Shown in pieces: positions 8,808-18,768 of a DNA stretch of 64,000 nt. Made by a program: the position numbers and the translations under genes. The notes under the pieces are model-generated. The model was not told where the DNA came from, ran no database searches, and saw only the letters and a program-made list of their open reading frames with translations. Origin of the DNA: WVYX01 sp039586815 (lineage in GTDB: Bacteria > Gemmatimonadota > Gemmatimonadetes > Gemmatimonadales > GWC2-71-9); NCBI GenBank assembly GCA_039586815.1, contig JBDHJR010000001.1:124001-188000 (forward strand). The letters run 5' to 3'. Position 1 is the first letter of the stretch, and every line of letters starts with the position of its first letter.

Positions 8808-10414
8808 TCCTTCCTCCCGCGTGTTTCGCGCACCTGCTGGCGCCGGCTGTTCTGGCGATAGCGGGTGCGTCGTTCCTCCTCGGCCATCGAGTTGAGTATC
8901 TGTTGCGCCTGCGCTGCCGAGAGTCCTTCGGGTGGCGGCTCCTCGGGCGGGGGCGGTGACTCGCTGCTACTCGGCGGCGGTGGGCCCTGCGCTCCGGGAG
9001 GCGGCATGGAGCGAACCGCGAGCTCGAGGTTCCACTTGGCGGCTCGATCCCGGGGGCGCAGCATCAGCGCCTCGCGGTAGTGCGCCCGCGCCGTCTCTAG
9101 ATGGAGCGACGCATTGCCCGAGTCGGCCCGCGCGAGCCGCAAGCGCAGCAGGCCAAGATTGTACAGCGCGAGGAAGCGCAGCTCCGGCTCCAGCGACTGC
9201 GCCACCTGTTCCAGCGCCCGCCGCGCGATCGCCGTGTCGCCAGTCTCCAGGGCCGCCGTACCCAGGTTGTAGACGCTCGTGTCGCCGCCCTCGCCGGAGC
9301 GGACCTGCTCCAGGTAGAACGCGGCCGCGCTCTCGTAATCCCCCTCACGCCAGGCCTCTTCGGCCCGGTTGCGCGGTCCCTGTGCCTGTGCGGTCCCGGC
9401 CGCGACGAGCAGCAGCAGCGAGATCATCGCCATCGAGCGGCGGGTCGTCGTGTGCACAAGCAGCACGAGCACCCCCAGGAGCAGCGGGATCCAGGCGCGC
9501 GAGATGTCCTGCGCCGCGGTTGAAGTCGCCTGTGGGGAGCGCTTGTACGCCGCCACCAGGTCACGCACCGCCCCTGCCTGGTCGGCAAGCTGCGCCGCAA
9601 CCAGCACTCCCTGGGCCGCATCCGCCGCCGCAGTGAGGACGTCGTCGCGCCGCGAGGTCCCGACGACCTCGCCAGCGGGGTCACGCTGAAAGCCCACCAG
9701 ACTGCCGTCCGGCTCCCGCACCGGGATGGGCACCGGTTCGACTCCCCCCTCCGAGACGAGCACTAGCCGCACCCGATCACGCCGCAGGCGCTCGGCCGCG
9801 CTCACCACCGCGGCCAGAGAGTCGTGTGCCTCCCCGTCCGTGAACACCACCAGCACCCGATCGGCCACCGGGTCACCGGCGAACAGCAGATCTCTCCCCA
9901 TGTCGAACACGCCCGCCAATTCGGTGCCGCCGGCACTCGTGAACTCGGGATCGAGCGCGTCGATCAGCAGGTGCAGTGCGCTGCCGTCCACGGTGAGCGG
10001 AGCCAGCGCGAAGCTCTGTCCTGCGAAGGCGATCAGCCCAAGGCGGTCGCCCCCCAAGTCGTACACCAGGCGCCGGGCTTGCCGTTTCGCCCGCTCGAGC
10101 CGGGAGGGCGCCACGTCCTCGGCCAGCATGGAGCGCGAGATGTCTACCGCGATCACCAGGTTGAGACCCTTCGTCTCCGCCTCCACCACCCTGCTGCCCC
10201 AGCGCGGTCCGGCCAGCGCAGCCGTGGCGGCGAGCGCCGCGACGCCGAGCGCGAAGGGACTGGAGCGACCCAGGCGTCGCGCCCGCACGGCCAACGTACG
10301 CGACCAGCGGCGTGCATGGCCTATGCGGGCGCCGCGCCCCCACAGCGCCATCAATGCCGCCACGAGCCCCACTGCGGGAGCGGCCCAGAGAACGAGCGGT
10401 GAGTCGAAGGACAT
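8801..10414 (-). CDS. BatB/BatC fusion: membrane-anchored VWA domain protein with TPR tail
   Basis: The 537-residue protein begins with membrane segments and a von Willebrand A domain whose metal site DISRS (in VIAVDISRSMLAEDV, near residue 92) is intact. A membrane segment near residue 325 is followed by TPR repeats (YNLGTAALETGD, ALYNLGLLRLRLA) and a proline- and serine-rich stretch, ending in an arginine-rich tail. This equals BatB plus BatC joined in one chain. VWA proteins beside MoxR ATPases are thought to act in assembly or stress protection at the membrane, but the client is unknown. The ATG at 10414 shares a base with the end of batA. Confidence 0.85.
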   Translation of the reverse strand: MSFDSPLVLWAAPAVGLVAALMALWGRGARIGHARRWSRTLAVRARRLGRSSPFALGVAALAATAALAGPRWGSRVVEAETKGLNLVIAVDISRSMLAEDVAPSRLERAKRQARRLVYDLGGDRLGLIAFAGQSFALAPLTVDGSALHLLIDALDPEFTSAGGTELAGVFDMGRDLLFAGDPVADRVLVVFTDGEAHDSLAAVVSAAERLRRDRVRLVLVSEGGVEPVPIPVREPDGSLVGFQRDPAGEVVGTSRRDDVLTAAADAAQGVLVAAQLADQAGAVRDLVAAYKRSPQATSTAAQDISRAWIPLLLGVLVLLVHTTTRRSMAMISLLLLVAAGTAQAQGPRNRAEEAWREGDYESAAAFYLEQVRSGEGGDTSVYNLGTAALETGDTAIARRALEQVAQSLEPELRFLALYNLGLLRLRLARADSGNASLHLETARAHYREALMLRPRDRAAKWNLELAVRSMPPPGAQGPPPPSSSESPPPPEEPPPEGLSAAQAQQILNSMAEEERRTRYRQNSRRQQVRETRGRKEW

Positions 10415-11394
10415 TACGGCACCCGAATCACGACTGTCGCCGCGATCAGCAGCTCCAGGGCCAGCGCAGCAAGCCCCACGACCAGCGGAAGCTGGTAGGC
10501 TTCGTTGTACTGGGTATAACGCGTCACGACGACCGGGGTCTTCTCCAACCTGTCGATCTGCTGGAAGATGCGGTTGAGCGCCTCGGGATCGGTGGCGCGG
10601 AAGTACCGTCCGCCCGTGAGGTTCGCGATGTCCTGCAGCAGCACTTCGTCGATCCGCACCGGCAAGGTCTGGTAGCGTAGCTGCCCCTGGGTGCCGCGGC
10701 CGATCGGCATCGGCGCCTCACCCTCGGTGCCCACCCCGATGGTGTACACGCGGATGCCGAACTCGGCGGCCGCCTCCGCGGCGGTGCGCGGGTCGAGCAT
10801 CCCGCGTGTGTTCTCCCCGTCCGTCAGCAACACGATGACCTTGCTCGCACCGGGCGCCCGCTGCAGCCGGTTGGCCGCGGTGCCGATGGCCGTGCCAATC
10901 GCGGTGCCGTCTTCCAACTCTCCCACACGCAACTCGCGCACTGCCTGCTCCAGCACGTGGTAATCCACGGTGATCGGCACGCGCGTGAGCGCCTCGCCCG
11001 CGAACGCCACCAATCCGATGCGATCGAACTCACGTGCCGCAATGAACGCGATGGACTGCTCCTTGGCGACGTCCAACCGGTTGGAGGGGGCGAAATCCTC
11101 GGCGAGCATGGAACTGGAGACGTCCACGGCGAGCACGATCGCGATGCCCTCGCTCGTGGTGTCCTCAGACGAGATCCCGTACTCGGGCCCCGCCGCCGCA
11201 ACGATCCAGGTTGCGAGCGTCAGAGTGCGCAGTGCCGCCGGCGCACCCGCCAGCCATTGCCGACCCCGCGGCGCGGTGCGGAACTGCTGCGCGTCACTGT
11301 AGCGGGCGGCGGGCGCCGGACGGCTGCGGCGACGCCACCACCACAGCGGCAGCACCGCGAGCAACAGCAGGATCAGAGGTCGCGCGAAGATCAC
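10414..11394 (-). CDS. BatA-like VWA domain membrane protein
   Basis: This 326-residue protein has an N-terminal anchor (LILLLLAVLPLWWW), a VWA domain with the intact metal-binding motif DVSSS (in LAVDVSSSMLAEDF, near residue 93), a TDGENT segment and a C-terminal membrane helix. It is typical of BatA, the partner of BatB. The gene lies between the small BatD-like anchor gene and batB with a 4-base upstream overlap and a one-base junction downstream, so the Bat set is produced together. Confidence 0.87.
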   Translation of the reverse strand: MIFARPLILLLLAVLPLWWWRRRSRPAPAARYSDAQQFRTAPRGRQWLAGAPAALRTLTLATWIVAAAGPEYGISSEDTTSEGIAIVLAVDVSSSMLAEDFAPSNRLDVAKEQSIAFIAAREFDRIGLVAFAGEALTRVPITVDYHVLEQAVRELRVGELEDGTAIGTAIGTAANRLQRAPGASKVIVLLTDGENTRGMLDPRTAAEAAAEFGIRVYTIGVGTEGEAPMPIGRGTQGQLRYQTLPVRIDEVLLQDIANLTGGRYFRATDPEALNRIFQQIDRLEKTPVVVTRYTQYNEAYQLPLVVGLAALALELLIAATVVIRVP

Positions 11395-12206
11395 GCCAGG
11401 CGCTCCTTCAGCTGATCGGCCTGCTCCACCAGCTCGACCACGTCGCTCGGCACGGCCGGAGCGAAGCGCGCGCGCTCCAGCGCGCGTAGCAGGTCACCGG
11501 TATCGCGCAGCGGCCACTCGGGTACCTCATCGTGCAACACCCTAAGGCACTCCTCGGTGTCGAGATAGCGCCCGGCACGGGGGATCAACTGCGCGATGTG
11601 CTGCCGCAGCCGGTCGGCAGTCACCGCAGCCACGGCTCGCGACTCCCCCGCGGCAACCCAACGCTCGATCGGCGGCTCCGCCGGCGTGACATCCGGCTCG
11701 CCAATCCCCGGGCGGGGCCGCGTGCGCCGGCGGGCTACGCCCCACGTTGCAGCGGCCCCGAGCACGACGCCGAACAGCACGAGCAACGGGACGAGGCGAG
11801 TCGGGTGGCGCACGAGCGCCTCCGCGGCGGGAGCCGGCTCGAGCGACAGCGTGTCGTCCGCCGGCAGCACGGAGGCCACCTCTATCCGCGCCGTGTCTCC
11901 CGGGATGGTCTCGACGCGCCCGTCCGGGTAGAGCAGTTCGGCCGGCGGCATCGCGATGGCGTGGCTCCCCGGCTCGAACAGCGCCACCGTATAGAGCATC
12001 GTGAGATCGCCCTCGGCGTAGGCCGCGCGCGGCGGGCTCAGCGGCTCGAGCGCGCGTGTGACCGCGAGCGGACGGAGGCGCGCCTGTACGTCGGGCGCCG
12101 CGCTCACCCGACGCACCAGCCGCACCGTATCGCCTACGGTCACGTGCCCCGGGGAAACGGCCCACGTGGAGAGCTGCAGCGCCGCCAGTAGCAGCAGGAC
12201 CATCAC
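11391..12206 (-). CDS. Bat-operon membrane protein (DUF4381-like position), unknown function
   Basis: The 271-residue product has a signal sequence, a beta-rich extracytoplasmic half (WAVSPGHVTVGDTVRLVRRV), one membrane helix near residues 135-157 (RLVPLLVLFGVVLGAAATWG), then an arginine-rich linker and a helical cytoplasmic tail. Architecture and location between DUF58 and batA match the small anchor proteins (often DUF4381) of MoxR-VWA operons. No catalytic motif is visible. It overlaps both neighbours by 4 bases. Confidence 0.7.
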   Translation of the reverse strand: MMVLLLLAALQLSTWAVSPGHVTVGDTVRLVRRVSAAPDVQARLRPLAVTRALEPLSPPRAAYAEGDLTMLYTVALFEPGSHAIAMPPAELLYPDGRVETIPGDTARIEVASVLPADDTLSLEPAPAAEALVRHPTRLVPLLVLFGVVLGAAATWGVARRRTRPRPGIGEPDVTPAEPPIERWVAAGESRAVAAVTADRLRQHIAQLIPRAGRYLDTEECLRVLHDEVPEWPLRDTGDLLRALERARFAPAVPSDVVELVEQADQLKERLA

Positions 12207-13095
12207 CGCTTCAACCTGCGGGCGCGCTCGGCGAACGCGCGGTGCAGCGCCTCGGCGTATGGACGATCCGTACGCAGCGCGATGTGATCCACCCGCGCCT
12301 GCTTCAGCGCGCGAGCTCGGTTGAGGCGCACCTTCTCTGCGGCCATGGCGAGCGCGAGGCGGGTGGGCCCGTGCGACGAGTCCACCAGCACGCGCTCGCT
12401 CGACTCAGCATCCTCCAGCTCGATCCACCCTGCTTCGGGCAGCTCGAACTCGCGAGGGTCGTCCACCGTGATCGCTACGACCTCGTGCTTGCGGCCCAGG
12501 CGGCCGAGTTGATCCTCCCACCCGGGCGCGCGGAAATCCGACAACACCGCAACGATGGAACGGTGGCGTAGCAGGCGGGAGGCGTAGGCGAGGGCGGCGG
12601 CGATGTTGGTGCCCCGGTCCACGGGGCGGAACGCCAGGAGGTCCCGGATGATGCGCAGCGCGTGCAGCCGGCCCTTGCGGGGCGGCACGACGTGATCGAC
12701 GCCACCCGAGAAGATCATTGCGCCCACCCGGTCCTTCTGCCGCGCCGCGGCCAGCGCGAGCACTGCCGCGACCTCCACTCCCCGCTCCGCTTTGGCGACC
12801 GGCGCTCCGAACTCCTCCGACCCCGAGCGATCGACCACGAGCATCACGGTGAGCTCTCGCTCCTCCATGAAGGTCTTCACATAGGGAGAGCCCATGCGCG
12901 CCGACACGTTCCAGTCTATCGAGCGGTAGTCGTCGCCCTGTTGGTAGGCGCGCACCTCGGCGAACTCCATGCCGTGGCCGCGGAACGTCGAGCGGTATTC
13001 ACCGGAGAAGAGCGTGTTGACGAGTCGGCGCGTACGGAGCTCGATCGTCTTTACCTGGCGCAGAACGTCGGCCCCGACGATGCGGGACGGGCGCG

Positions 13096-13099
<4 letters not shown>
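12203..13099 (-). CDS. DUF58 domain protein of the MoxR/Bat operon
   Basis: The 298-residue protein has the DUF58 core: GEYRSTFRGHGMEFAEVRAY, then DDYRSIDWNVSAR, followed by a VWA-like fold with the metal-site motif DRSGS. DUF58 proteins are regularly encoded directly after a MoxR ATPase and are thought to be its adaptor or substrate. It overlaps moxR by 4 bases upstream and the next gene by 4 bases. Confidence 0.93.
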
Positions 13100-14070
<971 letters not shown>

Positions 14071-14083
14071 CGGTTATCGCCTC

Positions 14084-15718
14084 TCATCGCTTGATCCGTT
14101 CTCCCCCGTCTTCGTACCGGAAGATCCAGGTCGCGAAACGCGACGGCGCAATGGTGTCCTCGGACTCGATGGCTCCCCACTCGACACCGCTGTCGGTGCG
14201 GCGGTCGCGGCTGCCGGCCTGCTTCACCATCAGCTTGCCGCGCCCAATCCACGTCTCCAGATTCTGCGACCGGAGGTCGACCCATCCGCGAGCCACCGCC
14301 GGCTCGACGTCGTCATCGTCGGGCTGGATGATGACAATCTCGCCCCTATAAACCTTCCCACCCGGTACGACTATCGGAAGACCCACCGAGACTATGGTGG
14401 AGCGCAGATCGACATCCTGTGCCACGAGCGCTTCCGCCTGCCGCGCGAGATCCGCTGCGTCGCTCTCGGCCAGCGCGCGGACGGAGGTGCAGAGCCGCGA
14501 CAGCACGTACGCCTCGTACAGCAGTTTCGTGAGCCGCGGCGGTCCGAGCATCTCGAAGGCGACCGAGCGCAAGTCGTGCTCCCGCTCCAGTTCATCGAGT
14601 CTCTCTATGGCCGCCGCCCGCAGCAGCCCCGCCTGATACGTCGGCCCCGCCGTCGAGGCGTCGAGTGCCGCCATGATGTCCCGGCCCGTGGGATGCCCCC
14701 GCAGTTCCGAGATCACGTACCCTGCAACCTCCTCGGGCGTGATGAACTCCATTTGCCTCAGGGCGGTCACCGTCTCGAACTCGTCGCGTGCGAAAAGGCC
14801 GTTTTCGCCACAGTCGGCCCACACCGACTCGAGTACCGAACCGGTATCGGTCCATCCCGCCGCATGCTCCTGAAACGCCTCGGCCAGTGGGATCGGTTGC
14901 GGGCAATCGCAGCGCCGCAGTAGCTGCCCATGGCGGCGTACCGGACCGTAGGCGATCTGGCGCCACGCGATCGCGGTGGTGGGCTTGATCTCCACTGTGG
15001 CCGGGGCACCGGGCGTGCGCGCCATGAGCCACAGCAGGAGCGAGTGAGCCCCGGCGACCGCCGATTTGGCCAGGAGGGTGCGCGACGGACGCTCCTCCGA
15101 GTGGGTGTAGGGAATGTTGAGTCCCATCCCCCCGGTTCCCGAAGTCCCGACCTTCACGTACGCCTCGGTACCGAACGAGCACAGGCACTGCAGCATGATC
15201 TGTGCGTGTCGGATGAGCTGCGGCATGGGAATGGACAGAACGTGCTCCTCCACCTGCTCTAGCGTCAGCGGCCCTCCGCGTGCGGCGTCGAGCAGATCCC
15301 TGGCGCTGTGGAACACGTCCTGATAAGCGAACGCCGTGGCGGTATTGATGCAGTCCACCACGGCGTGCGGCTCGTAGTTCCGGAACATCTGAAACAGGTA
15401 GCTACGGTCCAGCACCTCCTTGCTGAGCTCACCCAGGAGGTCGCCGAGCACGAGCTCGCGCACCCTCTTGTCAGCCAGCATGGCCTGCCGATCCAGCTTG
15501 GCGGCCTCCGCAGGCACGAAGATGTCACCCCACTCGGTGACTATCTGCGTGTCGCCGGCATACGGCGCCAGCGCCTCGGCCCCTGCACGCACCTCCTCTT
15601 CGTACAGTGCGACCAGCACGATCCGCTTGGGCTCCCGTCGCAGCAGCTCCCGAGCCACCGCGTGACCCACGAGCCCACTGCCGCCGAGCATCAGAATCGT
15701 TTTCCCCTTGAGTTCCAT
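14084..15718 (-). CDS. Large Rossmann-fold NAD(P)-binding protein, function unknown
   Basis: The 544-residue protein opens with a dinucleotide-binding motif MLGGSGLVGHAVARELL and a NAD-dependent epimerase/dehydratase-like first third. The remaining two thirds (residues about 200-540) are helical and show no motif I recognise; the classical YxxxK pair is not evident. It is much longer than typical short-chain dehydrogenases. The ATG at 15718 is preceded by a GGGATAGGG ribosome site and lies 4 bases after rluB. Its position between chromosome-segregation genes and moxR gives no firm hint of role. Confidence 0.75.
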   Translation of the reverse strand: MELKGKTILMLGGSGLVGHAVARELLRREPKRIVLVALYEEEVRAGAEALAPYAGDTQIVTEWGDIFVPAEAAKLDRQAMLADKRVRELVLGDLLGELSKEVLDRSYLFQMFRNYEPHAVVDCINTATAFAYQDVFHSARDLLDAARGGPLTLEQVEEHVLSIPMPQLIRHAQIMLQCLCSFGTEAYVKVGTSGTGGMGLNIPYTHSEERPSRTLLAKSAVAGAHSLLLWLMARTPGAPATVEIKPTTAIAWRQIAYGPVRRHGQLLRRCDCPQPIPLAEAFQEHAAGWTDTGSVLESVWADCGENGLFARDEFETVTALRQMEFITPEEVAGYVISELRGHPTGRDIMAALDASTAGPTYQAGLLRAAAIERLDELEREHDLRSVAFEMLGPPRLTKLLYEAYVLSRLCTSVRALAESDAADLARQAEALVAQDVDLRSTIVSVGLPIVVPGGKVYRGEIVIIQPDDDDVEPAVARGWVDLRSQNLETWIGRGKLMVKQAGSRDRRTDSGVEWGAIESEDTIAPSRFATWIFRYEDGGERIKR

Positions 15719-15722
15719 GACC

Positions 15723-16430
15723 CTATCCCGTCGTCACTGCCTGAAGTTCACGCTTCGTGAGGTAACGCCACTTCCCCACCGCCAACCGACCCAGTTGCAC
15801 CGGACCGTACGACAGACGCGTCAGCCGCTCCACTTTGAGTCCCAGGCGGTCGCACAGTCGCCGCACTATACGATACCGTCCTTCTGCAAGCACCAGCGTC
15901 AGGTCGCTCGACCGGCCGGACGCGGGCCGCAGCCGCCAGCGGAGCACGCGCACCGCCCTGTCGTCGATCACGGTCTCGCGCTCCAGAGCCCTTCGAATCT
16001 CGTGCGGCGGGCGGCCGTGCACCAGAACCCGATACGTGCGCTCAACTGCGTATCGCGGGTGTGTCAGGCGATGCGCGGCCTGTCCATCAGTGGTGAGCAG
16101 CAACAGGCCGCTCGTCGCAGCGTCCAATCGGCCGACGTAGGTGAGCCCGGGTACCTGCGGCACCAGCTGGAACACCGTCTTGCGGCCCTCGGGGTCCCGC
16201 TTGGTCACCACGTAGCCCAAGGGCTTGTGCAGCGCGATCCACACGGTGCGCCCGGGCTTGATGCGCCGACCCCCGACCGTTATCACGTCGGCTTCCGGGT
16301 CCACGGAGGCGCCGATCGTGGCCACCTTGCCGTTCACCTTGACCCGACCCGCCTCGATCAACTCCTCTGCACGGCGGCGCGATGCAACCCCGGCTCGTGC
16401 CAGGGCCCGCTGCAGCCGCATCTTCGTCAC
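15723..16430 (-). CDS. rluB: Ribosomal large-subunit pseudouridine synthase (RluB/RsuA family)
   Basis: The 235-residue product has an N-terminal S4 RNA-binding domain (MRLQRALARAGVASRRRAEE) and the RsuA-family catalytic segment VGRLDAATSGLLLLTTDG with the catalytic aspartate. Such enzymes isomerise a uridine of 23S rRNA. The gene directly follows scpB with a 4-base GTGA overlap; scpA-scpB-rluB is a widespread gene order. An ATG nine bases inside is an alternative start. Confidence 0.94.
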   Translation of the reverse strand: MTKMRLQRALARAGVASRRRAEELIEAGRVKVNGKVATIGASVDPEADVITVGGRRIKPGRTVWIALHKPLGYVVTKRDPEGRKTVFQLVPQVPGLTYVGRLDAATSGLLLLTTDGQAAHRLTHPRYAVERTYRVLVHGRPPHEIRRALERETVIDDRAVRVLRWRLRPASGRSSDLTLVLAEGRYRIVRRLCDRLGLKVERLTRLSYGPVQLGRLAVGKWRYLTKRELQAVTTG

Positions 16431-16984
16431 GTTTCGCCCAACTCCGCCGTCTCGGTCGGCGGACGCAGCGCCACCGACAGCTCCTCGAGCCGGGGCAGCT
16501 CGTCCAGCGACCTGATCCCCAGCAGCTCGAGCAGTTGCGGCGTGGTCCCGTAGAGCAGTGGCCGGCCCAGCCCTTCGGCCCGCCCCACCACCGCAATCAT
16601 CTCCCGGTCGAGCAGCGAGCGGAGGACACCCTCCACAGATACGCCTCGGATCTCCTCGATATCGGCACGGCTCACGGGCTGGCGGTACGCAACCACCGCG
16701 AGCGTCTCCAGGGCCGCGCGGCTCAGCTTGCGCGGTCGGTGGACGATCTGTGCCTCGGTGATCGTCTCGGCCAGGTCGCGCCGCGTCAGCAGCTGGAAGC
16801 CATCGCCCACCTCCACCAACTCGACTCCGTGGCGGTGCTCCTCGTAGTGGCGGCGCAGCTCCTCCAGCGCCGCCGCGTGCTCCTCGGCGGAGCTGTCGGG
16901 CGCAAGCCGCCCCAGATCCTCCAATGAGAGAGGGTGTGCCGCCGCGAAGAAGGCGGCCTCAAACAGCTGTACGATCTGGTTCAC
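16427..16984 (-). CDS. scpB: Segregation and condensation protein B
   Basis: ScpB is the winged-helix kite subunit that joins ScpA and SMC in the bacterial condensin complex. The 185-residue product has the family segment LSRAALETLAVVAYRQPVSR followed by DIEEIRGVS, the first winged-helix signature. Length matches the family. The GTG start at 16984 lies 26 bases inside scpA. Confidence 0.96.
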   Translation of the reverse strand: MNQIVQLFEAAFFAAAHPLSLEDLGRLAPDSSAEEHAAALEELRRHYEEHRHGVELVEVGDGFQLLTRRDLAETITEAQIVHRPRKLSRAALETLAVVAYRQPVSRADIEEIRGVSVEGVLRSLLDREMIAVVGRAEGLGRPLLYGTTPQLLELLGIRSLDELPRLEELSVALRPPTETAELGET

Positions 16985-17696
16985 GTCGAATCGTCACCGA
17001 GCCGAAAGGCTTGCGTTGCGCCAGGCTAATACGGCCCACCCGGGCCAACTCCAATACAGCAATCAGGACCGACAGCACGTCGGCCACGCTCGTCGCCTCG
17101 CCGATTGCATCCAGCAGTGTAAGCTCTTGCAGCTCCTGGAGAAGTCCCTCGATGCGCTTGGTTGCCCCCTCGACGTCGAGCGGGCGCGGCACCACTCGGT
17201 GCAGCACCGGCTCCGGCAGGGACTCGATCAGCTCCTCTACCGCAACCAGCAACTCCTCCAGCGACACGGCGACGGGCCGCGGCGGCAGCTCGGGCGGCTC
17301 CGCGAACCACCCGCGCGGAAACCTACCAGCGTGTTCGCTCGAGCGTTGCGCCAGCCAATCCGCCACCTCGCGCACCTGCTCGTACTCCAGGAGCCGCCGC
17401 ACCAGCTCGGCCCGCGGATCCTCCCAACCCTCCTCGTCGAACGGGCGGGGCAGCAGCAACTGGATCTTGATGCGCAGCAGCTGAGCCGCCATCTCCAGGT
17501 AGTCGGCGGCCTCGTTGAGCCCCAGAGCGTCGATCGCCTCGAGGAACTGGTCGGCGATCGAGGCCACCGGAATATCGTATATGTCCACCTCCTGCTCCCG
17601 AATGAGATGGAGCAGCAGGTCCAGCGGCCCCGAGAAGGAATCCAGCTGAACTACGAAGGGGGTCTCCCTACCGTTGTTCGTCGGGGGCGCCGTCAT
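16959..17696 (-). CDS. scpA: Segregation and condensation protein A
   Basis: ScpA is the kleisin subunit that bridges SMC heads. The 245-residue product begins, after a short variable leader, with the classical FSGPLDLLLHLIREQEVDIYD and continues with YLEMAAQLLRIKIQLLLPRP. The frame stays open upstream inside the protease gene, but the ATG at 17696 overlaps the protease stop by 4 bases and gives the normal length. Confidence 0.96.
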   Translation of the reverse strand: MTAPPTNNGRETPFVVQLDSFSGPLDLLLHLIREQEVDIYDIPVASIADQFLEAIDALGLNEAADYLEMAAQLLRIKIQLLLPRPFDEEGWEDPRAELVRRLLEYEQVREVADWLAQRSSEHAGRFPRGWFAEPPELPPRPVAVSLEELLVAVEELIESLPEPVLHRVVPRPLDVEGATKRIEGLLQELQELTLLDAIGEATSVADVLSVLIAVLELARVGRISLAQRKPFGSVTIRREPDRTAV

Positions 17697-18445
17697 AGCA
17701 GGCACAGTGGGAACGGCCGCAGCGTGAGTGGGGCAGCCAGCTCGCACGCCACTCCCTGAAGCAGGAATGCCGGCGTCAGCATGATCCACAGCACCTGTGG
17801 CGCGATCAGGATCACGGCCATGAGAACCAGCACGCCGTAGCGGGCGAACCGCCGGTAGGACCCTTGCCACCCGGCCGGCAGCAGATGGTACAGCAGGTGT
17901 GATCCGTCGAGCGGCGGCACAGGTATCAGGTTGAAGAAGGCCAGCAAGAGATTGAGCCACACTCCCCAGAGCAGCACGCGCTGCAGCCCCGAGAGCACCG
18001 CGTGGCCTCCGGGTGCCACGGCTGCAAGGGCGCCCACCAGCATCGCGGCCAAGAGGCACGCGACGAACAGCGCCAGGTTCATCACGATACCGGCCGACGA
18101 CACGATGAGATCGCCCCTCTTGGGCTCGCGGTAGTTGGCCGGGTTCACCGGCACGGGCTTGGCGCCCCCGAAGATCACCCGCCCGCCCGACAGGAAGAAT
18201 ACGGCTGCCGGCAGTAACACGGTTAGGAACGGATCGACGTGCTTCAGCGGGTTGAGCGTCAGCCTCCCCATGGCCAGGGCCGTCGGATCACCTTGTCTGA
18301 GTGCCGCGTAGCCGTGTGCGTACTCGTGCGCCACCATTGAGACGAGCAGCACGGGAAGGGCGTAGAGAAACTCGTGCACGGTGGGGAGGAAGCTAACCGC
18401 AGCCTCGCCGAGTGTCAAAGGCGTAGTGCCTTGACTGGCAGACAC
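17693..18445 (-). CDS. Site-2 protease family zinc metallopeptidase (M50)
   Basis: A 250-residue intramembrane metalloprotease of the short M50B type. The zinc-binding HEYAH is at residues 40-44 and the third ligand lies in NLIPVPPLDGSH near residue 175, with about six membrane helices. The substrate is unknown; family members often cleave anti-sigma factors, but the small form beside scpA is common and may have a housekeeping role. The GTG start at 18445 lies within the divergent rpsT promoter region, so the two transcripts start within a few dozen bases of each other. Confidence 0.93.
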   Translation of the reverse strand: MSASQGTTPLTLGEAAVSFLPTVHEFLYALPVLLVSMVAHEYAHGYAALRQGDPTALAMGRLTLNPLKHVDPFLTVLLPAAVFFLSGGRVIFGGAKPVPVNPANYREPKRGDLIVSSAGIVMNLALFVACLLAAMLVGALAAVAPGGHAVLSGLQRVLLWGVWLNLLLAFFNLIPVPPLDGSHLLYHLLPAGWQGSYRRFARYGVLVLMAVILIAPQVLWIMLTPAFLLQGVACELAAPLTLRPFPLCLL

Positions 18446-18459
18446 TTGCGGGGTAGTAT
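18431..18459 (+). promoter_or_regulatory. Sigma-70-type promoter of rpsT
   Basis: TTGACT at 18431-18436 and TAGTAT at 18454-18459 are separated by exactly 17 bases, a near-consensus housekeeping promoter facing rpsT. The expected start of transcription is near 18466, leaving a leader of about 40 bases that contains a GC-rich hairpin. The -35 box lies inside the first codons of the divergent M50 gene. Confidence 0.75.
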
Positions 18460-18473
18460 TCCGGTCCGATTTC

Positions 18474-18492
18474 GGGGCCTAACGGCCCCTTT
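18474..18492 (+). promoter_or_regulatory. Leader hairpin upstream of rpsT
   Basis: GGGGCC (18474-18479) and GGCCCC (18484-18489) enclose a TAAC loop and are followed by TTT. It lies between the predicted rpsT transcription start and its ribosome site GAGGAG, so it could be an attenuator-like or translational control hairpin. The T run is short, so strong termination is unlikely. Confidence 0.45.
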
Positions 18493-18507
18493 CATGCGAG
18501 GAGCGTA

Positions 18508-18768
18508 GTGCCGAACACGAAGTCAGCCAAGAAGCGAGAGCGGCAGGGCGAATCCCGCCGCGAGCGGAATCGCAAGCAGCGCAGCGCCGTGCGCTCGGCG
18601 GTCAAGAAGGTGCGCGCCGCCTCGAGCGCAGAGGAGGCACAGGCCGCGTACCGCGACGCGGAGCGGATGCTCGACCGCGCCGCAGGGAAGAACCTGGTAC
18701 CGAAGAACACGGCGGCACGTCAGAAGAGCCGCCTTGCAAAGGCCGTTCGAGGGACGTCGAAGAAGTAG
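18508..18768 (+). CDS. rpsT: 30S ribosomal protein S20
   Basis: The 86-residue basic protein starts MPNTKSAKKRERQGE and ends in a helical region typical of S20, which binds the 5' and 3' minor domains of 16S rRNA. The start is a GTG with a GAGGAG ribosome site a few bases upstream. It is the only plus-strand gene in the first 23 kb and has its own promoter. Its stop codon directly abuts the stop of the convergent zinc-ribbon gene. Confidence 0.97.
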   Translation: MPNTKSAKKRERQGESRRERNRKQRSAVRSAVKKVRAASSAEEAQAAYRDAERMLDRAAGKNLVPKNTAARQKSRLAKAVRGTSKK

